Below, piece after piece: positions 11,003-21,100 of a DNA stretch of 64,000 bases. The notes beneath the pieces were generated by a model. It saw only the letters and a program-made list of their open reading frames with translations. It did not search any database and was not told the DNA's origin. The first letter of the stretch is position 1; each line of letters opens with the position of its first letter. A program made the translations under genes and the position numbers. The stretch lies in NCBI RefSeq assembly GCF_003590095.1, contig NC_039497.1, positions 7,188,691-7,252,690 on the forward strand. Reading direction: 5' to 3'. This DNA comes from Trichoplusia ni. Taxonomy: Eukaryota > Arthropoda > Insecta > Lepidoptera > Noctuidae.

Positions 11003-11496
11003 AAGGCGCGTACGCACGTACGAACACGAACATAGCGAACACAAACACCAGACCCGAACATTTGGTTCGTACGTATGGACGGCATATTCGAACACGAACG
11101 CAAACATAGTTCGAGTCGAGTTCGCGAACAACAGTCGTGAACTCTATCTTAGTAGCCATGACGGCGCCGTTGGAAGTGGTCGATTGTGAAGTAGCGGAGA
11201 ATTTTTTGATGTTCGCAGTGATTCACGAAATGTTGTTTCCTAAAGCGGATCCTAGATGGATCCGCACTGCGATAACGGGCCCGCACCCCGCCCAGATCTA
11301 GGTATACGAACAGTTTTGTTGCGTAACATTTATTAAAGCTCTTCGAACACCGTCCATACAGAACACACTACAAGGATCGCCGCGAACATGTTTGACGAAC
11401 AGAGTGTTCGATGTTCGATAGTGGTACGCACGTGCGAACCAAGTTGTTGCGTATCATGTAACTCAACAAATTTGTTCGTACGTGCATACGCGGCTT
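11003..11496. mobile_element. Candidate TIR element inside Helitron F
   Basis: The left end AAGGCGCGTACGCACGTACG and the reverse complement of the right end AAGCCGCGTATGCACGTACG agree over about 24 bp with two mismatches, continuing GAACA. The interior is rich in CGAACA/TGTTCG motifs near both ends. A target duplication could not be settled: CTT on the left, TTA or TAG on the right. It contains no transposase frame. Superfamily undetermined; a PIF/Harbinger-like or ISL2EU-like origin is possible. Confidence 0.5.
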
Positions 11497-11586
11497 TAGA
11501 CTGTTCGACGCACCGTTCTTTTACGTTTGTAGGCTATTCGGTCATAAGTGTTGTTGGTTTTTTTATTGCTTAAATTTTCCTTGAAA

Positions 11587-11870
11587 ATGCCTCAAAGAAA
11601 AAAACTAACCTTTCGCTGCATAGCTGAAATGCGAAAAGGATGAGACTTAGTAGGTCTCAGGAATCGGAAGAAGATCGTGAAGCACGGTTATCTGCCAACC
11701 GAGAGCACATCGCTCTTTCACGTGAATCTGAAACGTTCACCGAAAGGGAGTCACGTTTAAGTTCACAAAGAACACGGACCGCAACTTGGTGGTCTCAAGA
11801 GAGCATCGAGACGCAAACGACGTTGTTTTGTTCTCAACAACCACGCGAACGAAGTCGCGGGCACAGCTAG
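11587..11870 (+). pseudogene. RepHel N-terminal fragment of a second Helitron family
   Basis: Starts ATGCCTCAAAGAAAA. After 18 codons there is a stop; another frame continues from 11640 with RLSANREHIALSRESETF and TERESRL, clearly related to the repeats of the RepHel N terminus in Helitron C. The lead sequence differs from the MPPKKRPSL start of the other copies, so it comes from a distinct subfamily. It runs straight into the Helitron 3' hairpin, leaving no Rep or helicase domain. Confidence 0.65.
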
Positions 11871-11925
11871 TTTCTAATACGATTATGCGTATGTTTATTT
11901 ACATATTGACATGTATAATTATATT

Positions 11926-12295
11926 TGTCGGCGCACGTTGGGATGGCAATGTCAAGAGTGACAGTTTGTCACTGTCACTCTAGCGGAGCGTCGAGTCGAT
12001 GGTAGCAGGGCGGCCATCTTGGTTCGACAGAACGTACAGAGCGGTCGCAGGCGCACCACGTTTTCGACGAATCGCTATACATCATTTAAATCAAAGTTCT
12101 TTTTGAAGTGATTAGGTATTAATTAGAGCCTCAGTGATTATTGTTATCTAGTTACAGTTTTATTTTCGAAGTAAAATACAACGACAACAATTCTAAAACG
12201 GTTTTAATTCAAATATCCCTACTTGAACCAATCTACCCACACACCCACGCTGCACGATGAATGGTTCAGATGATGAAGGCCGTCCTGAGCTTTCA
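11926..12295 (+). repeat. 5' LTR of the Gypsy element
   Basis: Begins TGTCGGCGCACGTTGG and ends GAGCTTTCA, exactly 370 bp like its partner. It includes the first 13 codons of gag (ATG at 12257). Confidence 0.85.
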
Positions 12296-13555
12296 TCAGA
12301 AGTGGGATGCGACGGGAAGCAGAATGCAGCGAAGCAATCGGATTCTAAAACTGCTGAGAAGCTATTAAGCAGCATGGAAGTGTTGCTCTCTCGAGTTTTG
12401 GCCACCCAACAAACACCCCTGCTGAGTACAAATCGTACAACTCTTTTGAAGTTTGACCCGGAGGAGCCCGACTCGGATATTGATGGATGGTGTAAAGTGA
12501 CTGATTTTATTGTGCAAAATAAAAATCTGGAAGGTGTCAATTTACTGATAGCGTTGACGGAGGCGCTGAAAGGTAGTGCAGCAGCGTGTTTAACGAAGCT
12601 TAATTTAGATGATATTACATGGGAATCAGTTAAAGAAATTCTAATTGCAAGATTTTCAAAACCCAAACTTCTGCAAGACTATTTCGATGAGGTGCTACGG
12701 TTTCAAATAGGCGCTAAAGAGACTGCGTCTGAATCTGCCCTTAGGCTATGGAATCTGATAGAAAGAATACCTGAAAGTACGATGTCTGAGAAGGTAATTA
12801 CTGGATTTGTGATATCTGTGTTGTGTCAGAAGGACAGTTTGATACGTCGTGAGATAAACTCTCAAACAATAACGACGCGAGCTCAGTTGTTTCGAGTACT
12901 TGGTGGAGTATCATTTAAGCGATGCATGGACACCGAAGTCCAAGAACCTGAAGCAAAACGTGCTCGTATAATGGAGAAATTCAACGGAAAATGTCACTAT
13001 TGTGGGTTACTCGGACACCGTATCGCCGATTGCAGAAAGCGTCGAGACGAAATCAGAATGAAGACTCAAGATACTTCGAGTTCCTCGCGAGTCGTAGAGA
13101 AAAGGACGACCCCGACCTGCTACAAGTGTGGCCAGCCTGGGCACGTGGCAACTGTCTGTCCAGATAAGAAGAACGGCGGTGAAATTGCAGTCAAGGAGGT
13201 CCATCAGTGTCAGCACCGCCCCTCCAGGAGCATCTTGGAGACATCCTCTGGTGAGCGAGTTCCTTTCTTATTTGATAGCGGGTCCTCATGTTCTCTGTTA
13301 AAAGAAAGCTTTTGCGATAAATTTTCGGGTACTGTGCGTAAAAATCTCGTTTACCTGGGGGGCATAGGTGGTGAAGACATAGAATGTACAACACAAATTC
13401 AAAGCGATGTAGTCATTGATAAACTTTCAGTTAATTTAACGTTTCACGTAGTTCCTGAGAGGCTTATTTCTGATCCAATTATAGTCGGGCGGGATATTTT
13501 TGATCAAGGGTTGTGTGTCAAAATCGATAATAACAATCTTATGTTTTTTTTATAA
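12257..13555 (+). CDS. gag: Gypsy gag with aspartic protease
   Basis: 432 codons. Gag forms the particle and binds genomic RNA. Residues about 60-220 resemble Gypsy capsid (retrotransposon gag) regions. Two CCHC knuckles follow: CHYCGLLGHRIADC at about 246 and CYKCGQPGHVATVC at about 288. A retroviral-type protease begins near 325, with active-site LFDSGSSCSLL around residue 340 and IIVGRDIF near its end. The ATG is 39 nt before the LTR end, so the first 13 residues are LTR-encoded and the primer-binding region is translated. The frame ends at TAA right after a run of eight T (13544-13551). With seven T it would continue into pol. A T-run indel or frameshifting is possible. Confidence 0.88.
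   Translation: MNGSDDEGRPELSSEVGCDGKQNAAKQSDSKTAEKLLSSMEVLLSRVLATQQTPLLSTNRTTLLKFDPEEPDSDIDGWCKVTDFIVQNKNLEGVNLLIALTEALKGSAAACLTKLNLDDITWESVKEILIARFSKPKLLQDYFDEVLRFQIGAKETASESALRLWNLIERIPESTMSEKVITGFVISVLCQKDSLIRREINSQTITTRAQLFRVLGGVSFKRCMDTEVQEPEAKRARIMEKFNGKCHYCGLLGHRIADCRKRRDEIRMKTQDTSSSSRVVEKRTTPTCYKCGQPGHVATVCPDKKNGGEIAVKEVHQCQHRPSRSILETSSGERVPFLFDSGSSCSLLKESFCDKFSGTVRKNLVYLGGIGGEDIECTTQIQSDVVIDKLSVNLTFHVVPERLISDPIIVGRDIFDQGLCVKIDNNNLMFFL
12296..12312 (+). promoter_or_regulatory. Candidate primer-binding site (tRNA-Leu type)
   Basis: TCAGAAGTGGGATGC follows the LTR directly. TGTCAGAAGTGGG is the complement of the 3' acceptor end of insect tRNA-Leu and is the primer site of mdg3/micropia-like elements. 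Here the leading bases are covered by the LTR end, so the match is partial. Confidence 0.5.
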
Positions 13556-16520
13556 GAAAACGAGCCACTTTTGTGATTTAAAACCAAATAAGCCGGATTT
13601 TACTAAGATCAACACGGATTTGCTAGGACAGAATAGAGAAGTGCTAATATCGATCTTAAACAAATATTCTGATTATTTTACCGAAGGCGTTCCTTCCCGT
13701 AGAGTAACAACAGGTGAATGTCAAATTAATTTAATAGACCCTCACAAAACCGTACAACGATGCCCTTATCGCCTAGCGCCGGCGGAAAAACTTATAGTTA
13801 GGGAAAAGGTTCAGGAATTACTTGACGCCGGGGTCATTCGCGAAAGCTCTTCCCCGTTTGCCAGTCCAATACTATTAGTTGAGAAAAAGGACAACTCGTA
13901 TAGGATGTGGGTGGACTATCGAGAATTAAATTCCAATACGCGACGCGAACACTACCCTCTGCCACGTATTGAGGAGCAAATAGATCAGCTGACAGGAGCT
14001 AACTATTTTTCCTCTCTTGATATGGCGTCAGGCTTTCACCAGATTTTGATGCACCCTGATTCCATAGAAAAGACCGCATTCGTTACACCTGAGGGACAGT
14101 TCGAGTATCTTGCTATGCCCTTCGGGTTACGGAATGCTCCCTCAGTATATCAGAGATGCATAACTAGGGCTTTGAGTCACTTAAAAGACAAACCACTCAT
14201 TTATATGGATGACGTTTTATGTTACTCGACTGGCATCACAGAAGGTTTGCAGCGTCTAGATGATAGTTTAGGTGCTTTACCGGAGGCTGGATTTACGTTC
14301 AATCTCCAAAAATGTAAATTTATGACCCAAAGAATAGAATATCTAGGGCATTCCCTTCAATCTGGTGAGGTCAGACCGAATTCAAGGAAAATACAAGCAT
14401 TAGCAGATGCTCCTCAACCAAAAACTGCTACCCAGGTTCGACAGTTCCTGGGTTTAGCCTCATATTTTAGAACATTCATACCAAATTTTACACGTATTGT
14501 GGGACCATTATACCCCCTAACAAAGCTAAGAGGACCTATTACATGGACTCAAAAGCATGAGGACATACGGAACGACATAATACGTATACTCACATCTGAG
14601 CCAGTTTTAACTATTTTTGACCCGGAATTGCCAGTAGAGTTGCACACTGATGCTAGTTCTGAGGGGTACGGAGCGATTCTCATACAACGGATAGATAACA
14701 CACCGCACGTCGTGGAGTATTACAGTCGTCGAACTTCAGACGTTGAGTCCCGATACCACTCGTACGAACTGGAGACGTTGGCAGTTGTACGAGCGGTCGA
14801 GCACTTTCGCCATTACCTTTACGGTCGTCATTTCGAGGTGTATACAGACTGTAATTCGCTCAAGGCGTCCAAATCAAAAAAAGATCTCACCCCTCGCGTC
14901 CATAGATGGTGGGCTATCCTGCAGGCTTATGACTTCGAAATCATCTATCGTCAAGGTCGCGGAATGGAGCACGCGGATTATTTCTCGCGTAATCCTCTTC
15001 CTGATGCCAATGATGGTGGTGTAGCCTGTGGGAGCCCGCTGACACAGCAAGTTCAGTATGCCGAATTGCATCATGATTGGCTTTCGGTCGAACAAAAGCG
15101 TGACAGCGAAATACAAGACCTTATCTCAAAGCACGACAGCAATAGTTTCCCCGATACTGTAGCTCAAACGTACGATGTGAGAGATAGTATCCTATATAGG
15201 AAAATCGTTCGTAATAAAACAGTCTCGTGGTTGCCAGTAGTTCCCCGTTCCTTAATTTGGACACTAATAAACCATGTTCATAATGAGTTACAACATTTAG
15301 GCAAGGATAAAACTTTGGGTAAACTCTATGAGCAGTATTGGTTCCCCGAAATGTCAAAATGCGTGCGTAAATTTATCGATTCGTGCATTATTTGCAAGGC
15401 ATCAAAGGGTCCATCTGGAGCTCAACCCGTCCAGCTTCACCCGATCCCAAAAGCTTTAGTACCATGGCACACAATACATATTGATTTTACGGGAAAGCTG
15501 AGCGGGAAAAGCGATAGAAAAGAATACTGTTCGGTGATTATCGACGGTTTTACTAAGTACACTTTACTAGAACATACTACTTCTCTTGACGCTAAAAGCG
15601 CGGTAAAAGCGTTGCAAAAATCAGTCTATCTTTTTGGTACGCCTAAAAGGATCATAGCGGATCAGGGCCGTTGCTACGTAAGTTCCGATTTTAAGAACTT
15701 TTGCGATGAACATAAGATAGATCTTCATTTAATTGCTACTGGTTCTAGCCGGGCTAATGGCCAGGTCGAGAGGGTCATGCGGACCCTCAAAAGCCTGTTA
15801 ACCATGGTGGAAAACGACCCGAATAAGACGTGGCGAGATGAAATAGGGAATATTCAACTCGCGCTTAATAGCACCCGATCATCCGTAACCAAGTATTCCC
15901 CTACAGAACTTATGTTAGGTATTTCGAAGTTAAACTCAGAAGCCCATAATCAACCAGAACGTCTTAACCTCGATGTTGTGCGAAATGATGCATCTGCTAA
16001 TATCCAAAAGGCCGCAGAAAATGAAACTAAACGATTTAATCAAGGCCGTGCAAAAATTAAAGCTTTTTCAAAAGGTGATTACGTTTTCCTCAAAAGCAGT
16101 GAACGGAACCAGACGAAATTGGACAGAAAGTTTAAGGGTCCATTTGTTATAACTGCGGTACTAAATAACGATAGGTACGAATTAAAAAGATTAGGTGGTT
16201 CTCACCGAATTTATAAATATGCCCATGAGAATTTACGCTCAGTACCTCGCGGACACGAAGGTTTGCTCGAGATCGCTTCTAGCCTTTTGAATTATGATGA
16301 GGCCGAGTCGGCGCCAGAAGATGTTGATGCAGGGAATGGGAATGACTTCTTGTCCACGAATGACAGTGACACCCTGACTGCATGCTCTGACACTATAACT
16401 GCCGGCTCTTCTACTATCACCGGTAATTCAGACACTCTCAGTGCACACTCAATTCCTGAGACATGGGATGTAGATGGCGAAGTCGAAGTCTGGGATAAAC
16501 AGGATATTCCGCAATCATAG
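13551..16520 (+). CDS. pol: Gypsy pol: reverse transcriptase, RNase H, integrase
   Basis: About 989 codons, frame +1 relative to gag, with no credible ATG near its start; it is expected to be made as a Gag-Pol fusion. The RT core includes LAMPFGLRNAPSVYQ and the YMDD box at 14202-14213. RNase H follows (LHTDASSEGYGAIL near 14640; LKASKSKKDL tether). Integrase has the zinc-binding HHCC region (HNELQHLGK to CIIC, about 15280-15400), catalytic D in HIDFTGK, D in IADQGRC near 15657 and E in NGQVERVMR near 15760. A GPF module (KGPFVITAV) is near 16135. The tail is Ser/Thr/Asp-rich. I see no internal stop, so the enzyme could be functional. Confidence 0.9.
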   Translation, partial: YKKTSHFCDLKPNKPDFTKINTDLLGQNREVLISILNKYSDYFTEGVPSRRVTTGECQINLIDPHKTVQRCPYRLAPAEKLIVREKVQELLDAGVIRESSSPFASPILLVEKKDNSYRMWVDYRELNSNTRREHYPLPRIEEQIDQLTGANYFSSLDMASGFHQILMHPDSIEKTAFVTPEGQFEYLAMPFGLRNAPSVYQRCITRALSHLKDKPLIYMDDVLCYSTGITEGLQRLDDSLGALPEAGFTFNLQKCKFMTQRIEYLGHSLQSGEVRPNSRKIQALADAPQPKTATQVRQFLGLASYFRTFIPNFTRIVGPLYPLTKLRGPITWTQKHEDIRNDIIRILTSEPVLTIFDPELPVELHTDASSEGYGAILIQRIDNTPHVVEYYSRRTSDVESRYHSYELETLAVVRAVEHFRHYLYGRHFEVYTDCNSLKASKSKKDLTPRVHRWWAILQAYDFEIIYRQGRGMEHADYFSRNPLPDANDGGVACGSPLTQQVQYAELHHDWLSVEQKRDSEIQDLISKHDSNSFPDTVAQTYDVRDSILYRKIVRNKTVSWLPVVPRSLIWTLINHVHNELQHLGKDKTLGKLYEQYWFPEMSKCVRKFIDSCIICKASKGPSGAQPVQLHPIPKALVPWHTIHIDFTGKLSGKSDRKEYCSVIIDGFTKYTLLEHTTSLDAKSAVKALQKSVYLFGTPKRIIADQGRCYVSSDFKNFCDEHKIDLHLIATGSSRANGQVERVMRTLKSLLTMVENDPNKTWRDEIGNIQLALNSTRSSVTKYSPTELMLGISKLNSEAHNQPERLNLDVVRNDASANIQKAAENETKRFNQGRAKIKAFSKGDYVFLKSSERNQTKLDRKFKGPFVITAVLNNDRYELKRLGGSHRIYKYAHENLRSVPRGHEGLLEIASSLLNYDEAESAPEDVDAGNGNDFLSTNDSDTLTACSDTITAGSSTITGNSDTLSAHSIPETWDVDGEVEVWDKQDIPQS

Positions 16521-17168
16521 GTAGGTTTCATGTCTTGTATTTGTCCCATTTATTCCTTTGGTTATTGTAAGCATTATTCATTCCGGAATTGTCCGGCCGA
16601 AAGGAGAGTGTCGTCCGGGCCATACCCAGTGGGGTTGGTTGAAGGGATGCACTCGTCCGATCTAGAAGCAATACCTTTATAGTCTATCCTGGTCGGAGAG
16701 ATAGTGTCGTCCGGGCCATACCCAGTGGGGTTGGTTGAAAGGTTGCACTTGTCCGGTCCAGATGTGATATCCTTATAGTCTATCCTGGTCGAAGGGACAG
16801 TGTCGTCCGGGCCACGCCCAATAGAGGGTTGGTTGAAGGGATGCACTCGTCCGGTCCAGATGTGTTACTGTTGGTTGACAAGACGATGGGAACAGTGTCG
16901 TCCGGGCCAGATCCATTACGGGTTGGTTGAAGGGATGCACTTGTTCATTTCAATCTTGTATCATGTCTTCTAGTTGTGAATCGTGATTGTCTCGCGTGAA
17001 TCGTGGTGTGACATGCCGTCTCGGTGATTGACTCTGTGTTTGATGGTACAATCGAAAACCTATGTGAAGTCCTGCAACAGGATGGACGAGCGGAAGCTTT
17101 GATGATCAAGCATTGTTTGTTCCAGGAACACAATAACGCCCGAGGACGGTCGTATGTCAGTCTGGCCG
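16521..17168 (+). repeat. Gypsy 3' UTR with four ~96-bp tandem repeats
   Basis: GTGTCGTCCGGGCC recurs at 16608, 16704, 16800 and 16895, with GGTTGGTTGAAGGGATGCAC about 30 nt downstream in each copy. Spacing is 96, 96 and 95 bp. There is no env frame. The remaining part up to the 3' LTR is unique; a polypurine tract is weak (GAGGACGG near 17150). Confidence 0.85.
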
Positions 17169-17538
17169 TGTCGGCGCACGTTGGGATGGCAATGTCAAGA
17201 GTGACAGCTTGTCACTGTCACTCTAGCGGAGCGTCGAGTCGATGGTAGCGGGGCGGCCATCTTGGTTCGACAGAACGTACAGAGCGGTCGCAGGCGCACC
17301 ACGTTTTCGACGAATCGCTATACATCATTTAAATCAAAGTTCTTTTTGAAGTGATTAGGTATTAACTAGAGCCTCAGTGATTATTGTTATCTAGTTACAG
17401 TTTTATTTTCGAAGTAAAATACAACGACAACAATTCTAAAACAATTCTAATTCAAATATCCCTACTTGAACCAATCTACCCACACACCCACGCTGCACGA
17501 TGAATGGTTCAGATGATGAAGGCCGTCCTGAGCTTTCA
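17169..17538 (+). repeat. 3' LTR of the Gypsy element
   Basis: 370 bp, TGTCGGCGCACGTTGG to GAGCTTTCA. It repeats the first 13 gag codons, which shows that gag starts inside the LTR. Two or more bases later the sequence enters the Helitron B start. Confidence 0.88.
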
Positions 17539-17550
17539 TATCTATACTAA

Positions 17551-18132
17551 TCTATACTAATATATAAAGCTGAAAAGTTTGTTTGTTTGTTTGTTTGTTT
17601 GTTTGTTTGAACGCGCTAATCTCAGGAACTACTGGTCCAAATTGAAAAAATATTTTTGTGTTGAATGGACCATTCATCAAGGAAGGCTTTAGGCTATAAA
17701 CCATCACGCTGCGACTAATAGGAGCGAAGATACAATGGAAAATGTAAAAAAAACAGGGCAGGTATGAATCATAACTTATATCTTCTACCCACGGGGACGA
17801 AGTCGCGGGCAACAGCTATATTTAATATACCGTTAATTAAAAATACAAATCTATACTAATATATAAAGCTGAAGAGTTTGTTTGTTTGTTTGAACGCGCT
17901 AATCTCAGGAACCACTGGTCCAAATTGAAATTTTTTTTTTGTGTTGAATAGACCATTCATCAAGGAAGGCTTTAGGCTATAAACCATCACGCTGCGACTA
18001 ATAAGAGCGAAAATACAATGGAAAATGTAAAAAAAACAGGGCAGGTATGAATCATAACTTATATCTTCTACCCACGGGGACGAAGTCGCGGGCAACAGCT
18101 ATATTTAATATACCGTTAATTAAAAATACAAA
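17551..18132 (+). repeat. Two tandem 5' terminal units before the RepHel start
   Basis: Units begin TCTATACTAATATATAAAGC at 17551 and 17850. Each runs through ATCACGCTGCGACTAATA to a hairpin-bearing end GACGAAGTCGCGGGCAACAG, then CTATATTTAATATACCG, a linker identical to the RepHel leader. The CTAG terminator is replaced by CTAT in both. GTTT repeat number differs (more in the first unit). Confidence 0.85.
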
Positions 18133-21100
18133 ATGCCACCTAAAAAACGACCGTCTTTATCTCGAAATTCGAGAGATGCTAAGAGGATGAGAAATGCGCG
18201 TTCTCAAGAATCAGCAGAGGAAAAAGCACATCGGTTAAACTCTATGAGAGTTAGTGCCTCAACTTCTCGAGCCAATGCAAGCTCTCCAGAGAGAGAGATG
18301 CGATTAGCAGCTGACAGAGCGAGACGAGCTACATCACGTGCGTCTCAAAGCTTTTCTCAACGAAAACTTAGGCTTAATATTGACCGAGAACAACATGTGT
18401 TATCCCGAGAAGCTGAAACTGCTTCACAACGAGAACTACGGCTCACAGCTGACCGAGAACGTCATACATTGTCTCGTGAGTCAGAAACCTTCACTGAAAG
18501 GGAACTACGGCTTACAGCTGATCGCGAACATCATATTTTATCTCGAGAATTGACAAATGATAGGGTGCACCATAATATTATTCGATCTCTTGAAGATGAA
18601 CATGAGCATGTACAACGAATAGAGTCGGTACGCGAACATTACAATTCTTTGAGATAAGATCGATTAATAAGTTTGTCTAATGAAAGATTAAGAATCGAAA
18701 TATTCGGTCTCTTGAAACGGACGAACAGCGAGAGGCCCGTCTTACCTCAGACAGATTTCGACATAGTCTTAATAACTTAGATTTACACATAGATGATCAA
18801 TCTAGAATTTCGGTGGCGTGGTCCGACAAATATAAAAGTGGGTTTGTTATTGTTCTTTAATGGGCAATAGTATGTGTTCTTTGTAATGCTTCAAAGTGGA
18901 GTAAGGAGTCGGCTGGTTTCTGTTGTTCTGGAGGCAAAATAAATTTGCCTTCTTTCGCAGACCCGCCGGAACCATTGAAATCACTACTTTTAGGGGAACA
19001 TGAGCAATCTAAACAGTTCTTAGACAATATTCGCACTTATAATAGTGCGTTTCAAATGACATCCTTTGGTGCTCAACAAATCTCAAAAGGTCCTTTCATG
19101 CCTACTTTTAAGGTACAAGGTCATGGTTACCATTTGATAGGATCCCTTTTGCCTGAAGACCAACCTAAGTTTCTTCGAATATATTTCGTATCCGACTACA
19201 ACGAACAGTCGAATATAAGAAATCAATATTTCCCGAATTTAATATTGAACTAATTTCACAACTTCAAGACATGTTGCATCAGGTTAATTCATATGTATGC
19301 AGTTTTAAATCGGCACTAGAAGCTCTTCCTCGATATGATGATAGCAATTATAAAATTGTTATAAATGCCGATAGGCGTCCAACTCAGGAACATCCTAGGC
19401 GTTATAATGCTCCATCCACAAATGAAGTTGCTGTGGTATTGGTCGACCAAGAATGTGATAGGCGTGATATTGTTATCCGGTCCAGAGACAATCGTTTGCA
19501 ACGTATTTACGAAACCTACAGGGCTTATGACAGTTTGCAATATCGTCTGATATGTTGTCGAGGGGAAGATGGTTATTATACCAAACTGATCCGCATACAG
19601 GTGCACCTAATTATAATACAAAGATTTCATGCCTTCAATTTTATTGTTACCACTTGCAAGTGAGGCGGAATAGGTTTGTATACTTTCAACGTTTTCGTGG
19701 CTTCTTCAATCAGTATATTGTTGACATGTATGCAAAAATTGAAACCGAAAGGTTAGTTTACTTACGATCTAATCAAAGGCAGCTACGCGCTGAAGAATAC
19801 GTACACCTTCGCGACGCCATGCAGCAAGATAATGATACGGTGAATATGGGCCGTTTAGTTATTTTACCCTCTTTTTTTACTGATGGTCCACGGTACATGC
19901 ACGAACGTACTCAAGATGCTTTTTGTTACGTAAGAAAATATGGACGTCCCGACTTATTTATTACAGTAACTACCAATCCTAAGTGTGATGAAATCACTCG
20001 GGAGCTTCTTGAGGGTCAAGCACCGCATGACCGCATCATTTAAAATTAAAATTAATGATAGATCTACTTACCAAAGATAACATTTTTGGAGAAGTATTGT
20101 GTTATATGTATAGTGTTGAATGGCAAAAACGCGGCTTACCTCACGCACATATCCTGCTATGGTTAAAAGATGAGGTTCGACCTAATGATGTAGACAGTTT
20201 AATCAGTGCTGAAATTTCAAGTCCGATTGCAGATCGCGTGCTATACGACATTGTTAAAACCCATATGGTACATGGTCCATGTGGTGCATTTAACGGGAAT
20301 TCTCCTTGCATGCAAGACGGTCGTTTCACTAAAAGATATCCAAAATGCTTAGTGGATGAAACTGTAACAGGACATGATGGATACCCATTATATCGTCGTC
20401 GTTCAAGAGACAATGGTGGTTTTACTGTTGGAAAACGAGTGTCTAGACAACAGGTAACTTTAGATAATAGGTGGGTCGTTCCGTATTCGCCTGTGTTGTC
20501 TAGAACATTTCAAACTCACATAAATGTTGAAATGTGTAATAGTGTAGAGTCAATAAAATATATTTGTAAGTACATTAATAAGGGCAGTGACCAAGCTAGA
20601 TTTGCGTTGAGAAATGAACATGACGAAATTACTGACTTCAGTCAGGCAGATATATTAGTTCTTCAGAAGCTGTGTGGCGGATCTTAAGTATCAACATTCA
20701 CGAAAGATATCCACCTGTGACTCATCTAGATGTTCATCTTGAAGGCGGTCAACGTATATATTTCAACGCCGAAAATGTTACAGAACGATTAGAGAACCCT
20801 AGACAAACAACTTTATTAGCATTCTTTCGACTTTGCCAAACTGATGATTTTGCAAAATCTTTTTGGTATGAGGAAGTTCCATCGTATTATACCTACAATA
20901 AGCAACGAGGTGTCTTTAATCGGAGACGCCGTGGCAGGCCTGTAGGTGGCGAGTCAGGTATTTTCAAAGAACATGTTCTTGGTAGAGTGTATACCGTTCA
21001 TCCTAACAACGCTGAGTGTTTCTATTTGCGATTATTATTACACACAGTGCGAGGACCAACCTCATTTATAGATTTTAGAAAAGCTTGCCAAGCGCGTCAT

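Larger units (their letters stand above)
10266..11870 (+). mobile_element. Helitron F, non-autonomous, 1605 bp
   Basis: It starts TCTATACATATAATAAATC at 10266 and ends CGCGAACGAAGTCGCGGG then CACAGCTAG at 11870. Flanks are A on the left and T on the right; the uninterrupted LINE copy at 55435-55450 provides the empty site, so the boundaries are exact. The interior holds a TIR-bounded candidate element (11003-11496) and, at the 3' end, a fragment of a RepHel N-terminal region. TCTG/TTTG-rich sequence near 10385-10415 is typical of lepidopteran Helitron 5' regions. Confidence 0.85.
11926..17538 (+). mobile_element. Gypsy/Ty3 LTR retrotransposon, mdg3/micropia-like, near intact
   Basis: A 5613-bp element with 370-bp LTRs at both ends, gag-protease and pol frames in the usual Ty3/Gypsy order (protease, reverse transcriptase, RNase H, integrase), and no env. 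The candidate primer site after the 5' LTR, TCAGAAGTGGG, matches the tRNA-Leu type used by mdg3/micropia-like elements (family knowledge). The LTRs differ at about 6 of 370 positions by my count, so the insertion is young. The left flank is LINE 3' UTR and the right flank is a DIRS-type terminal repeat. No convincing target duplication is present. Confidence 0.9.

Noticed and set aside
10901..11189. Short frames near the TIR element
   Set aside because: Both strands are open over CGAACA-type repeats; no recognisable protein.
16521..17168. Possible env gene of the Gypsy element
   Set aside because: No long frame, signal peptide or membrane segment; the region is tandem repeats and short frames only.
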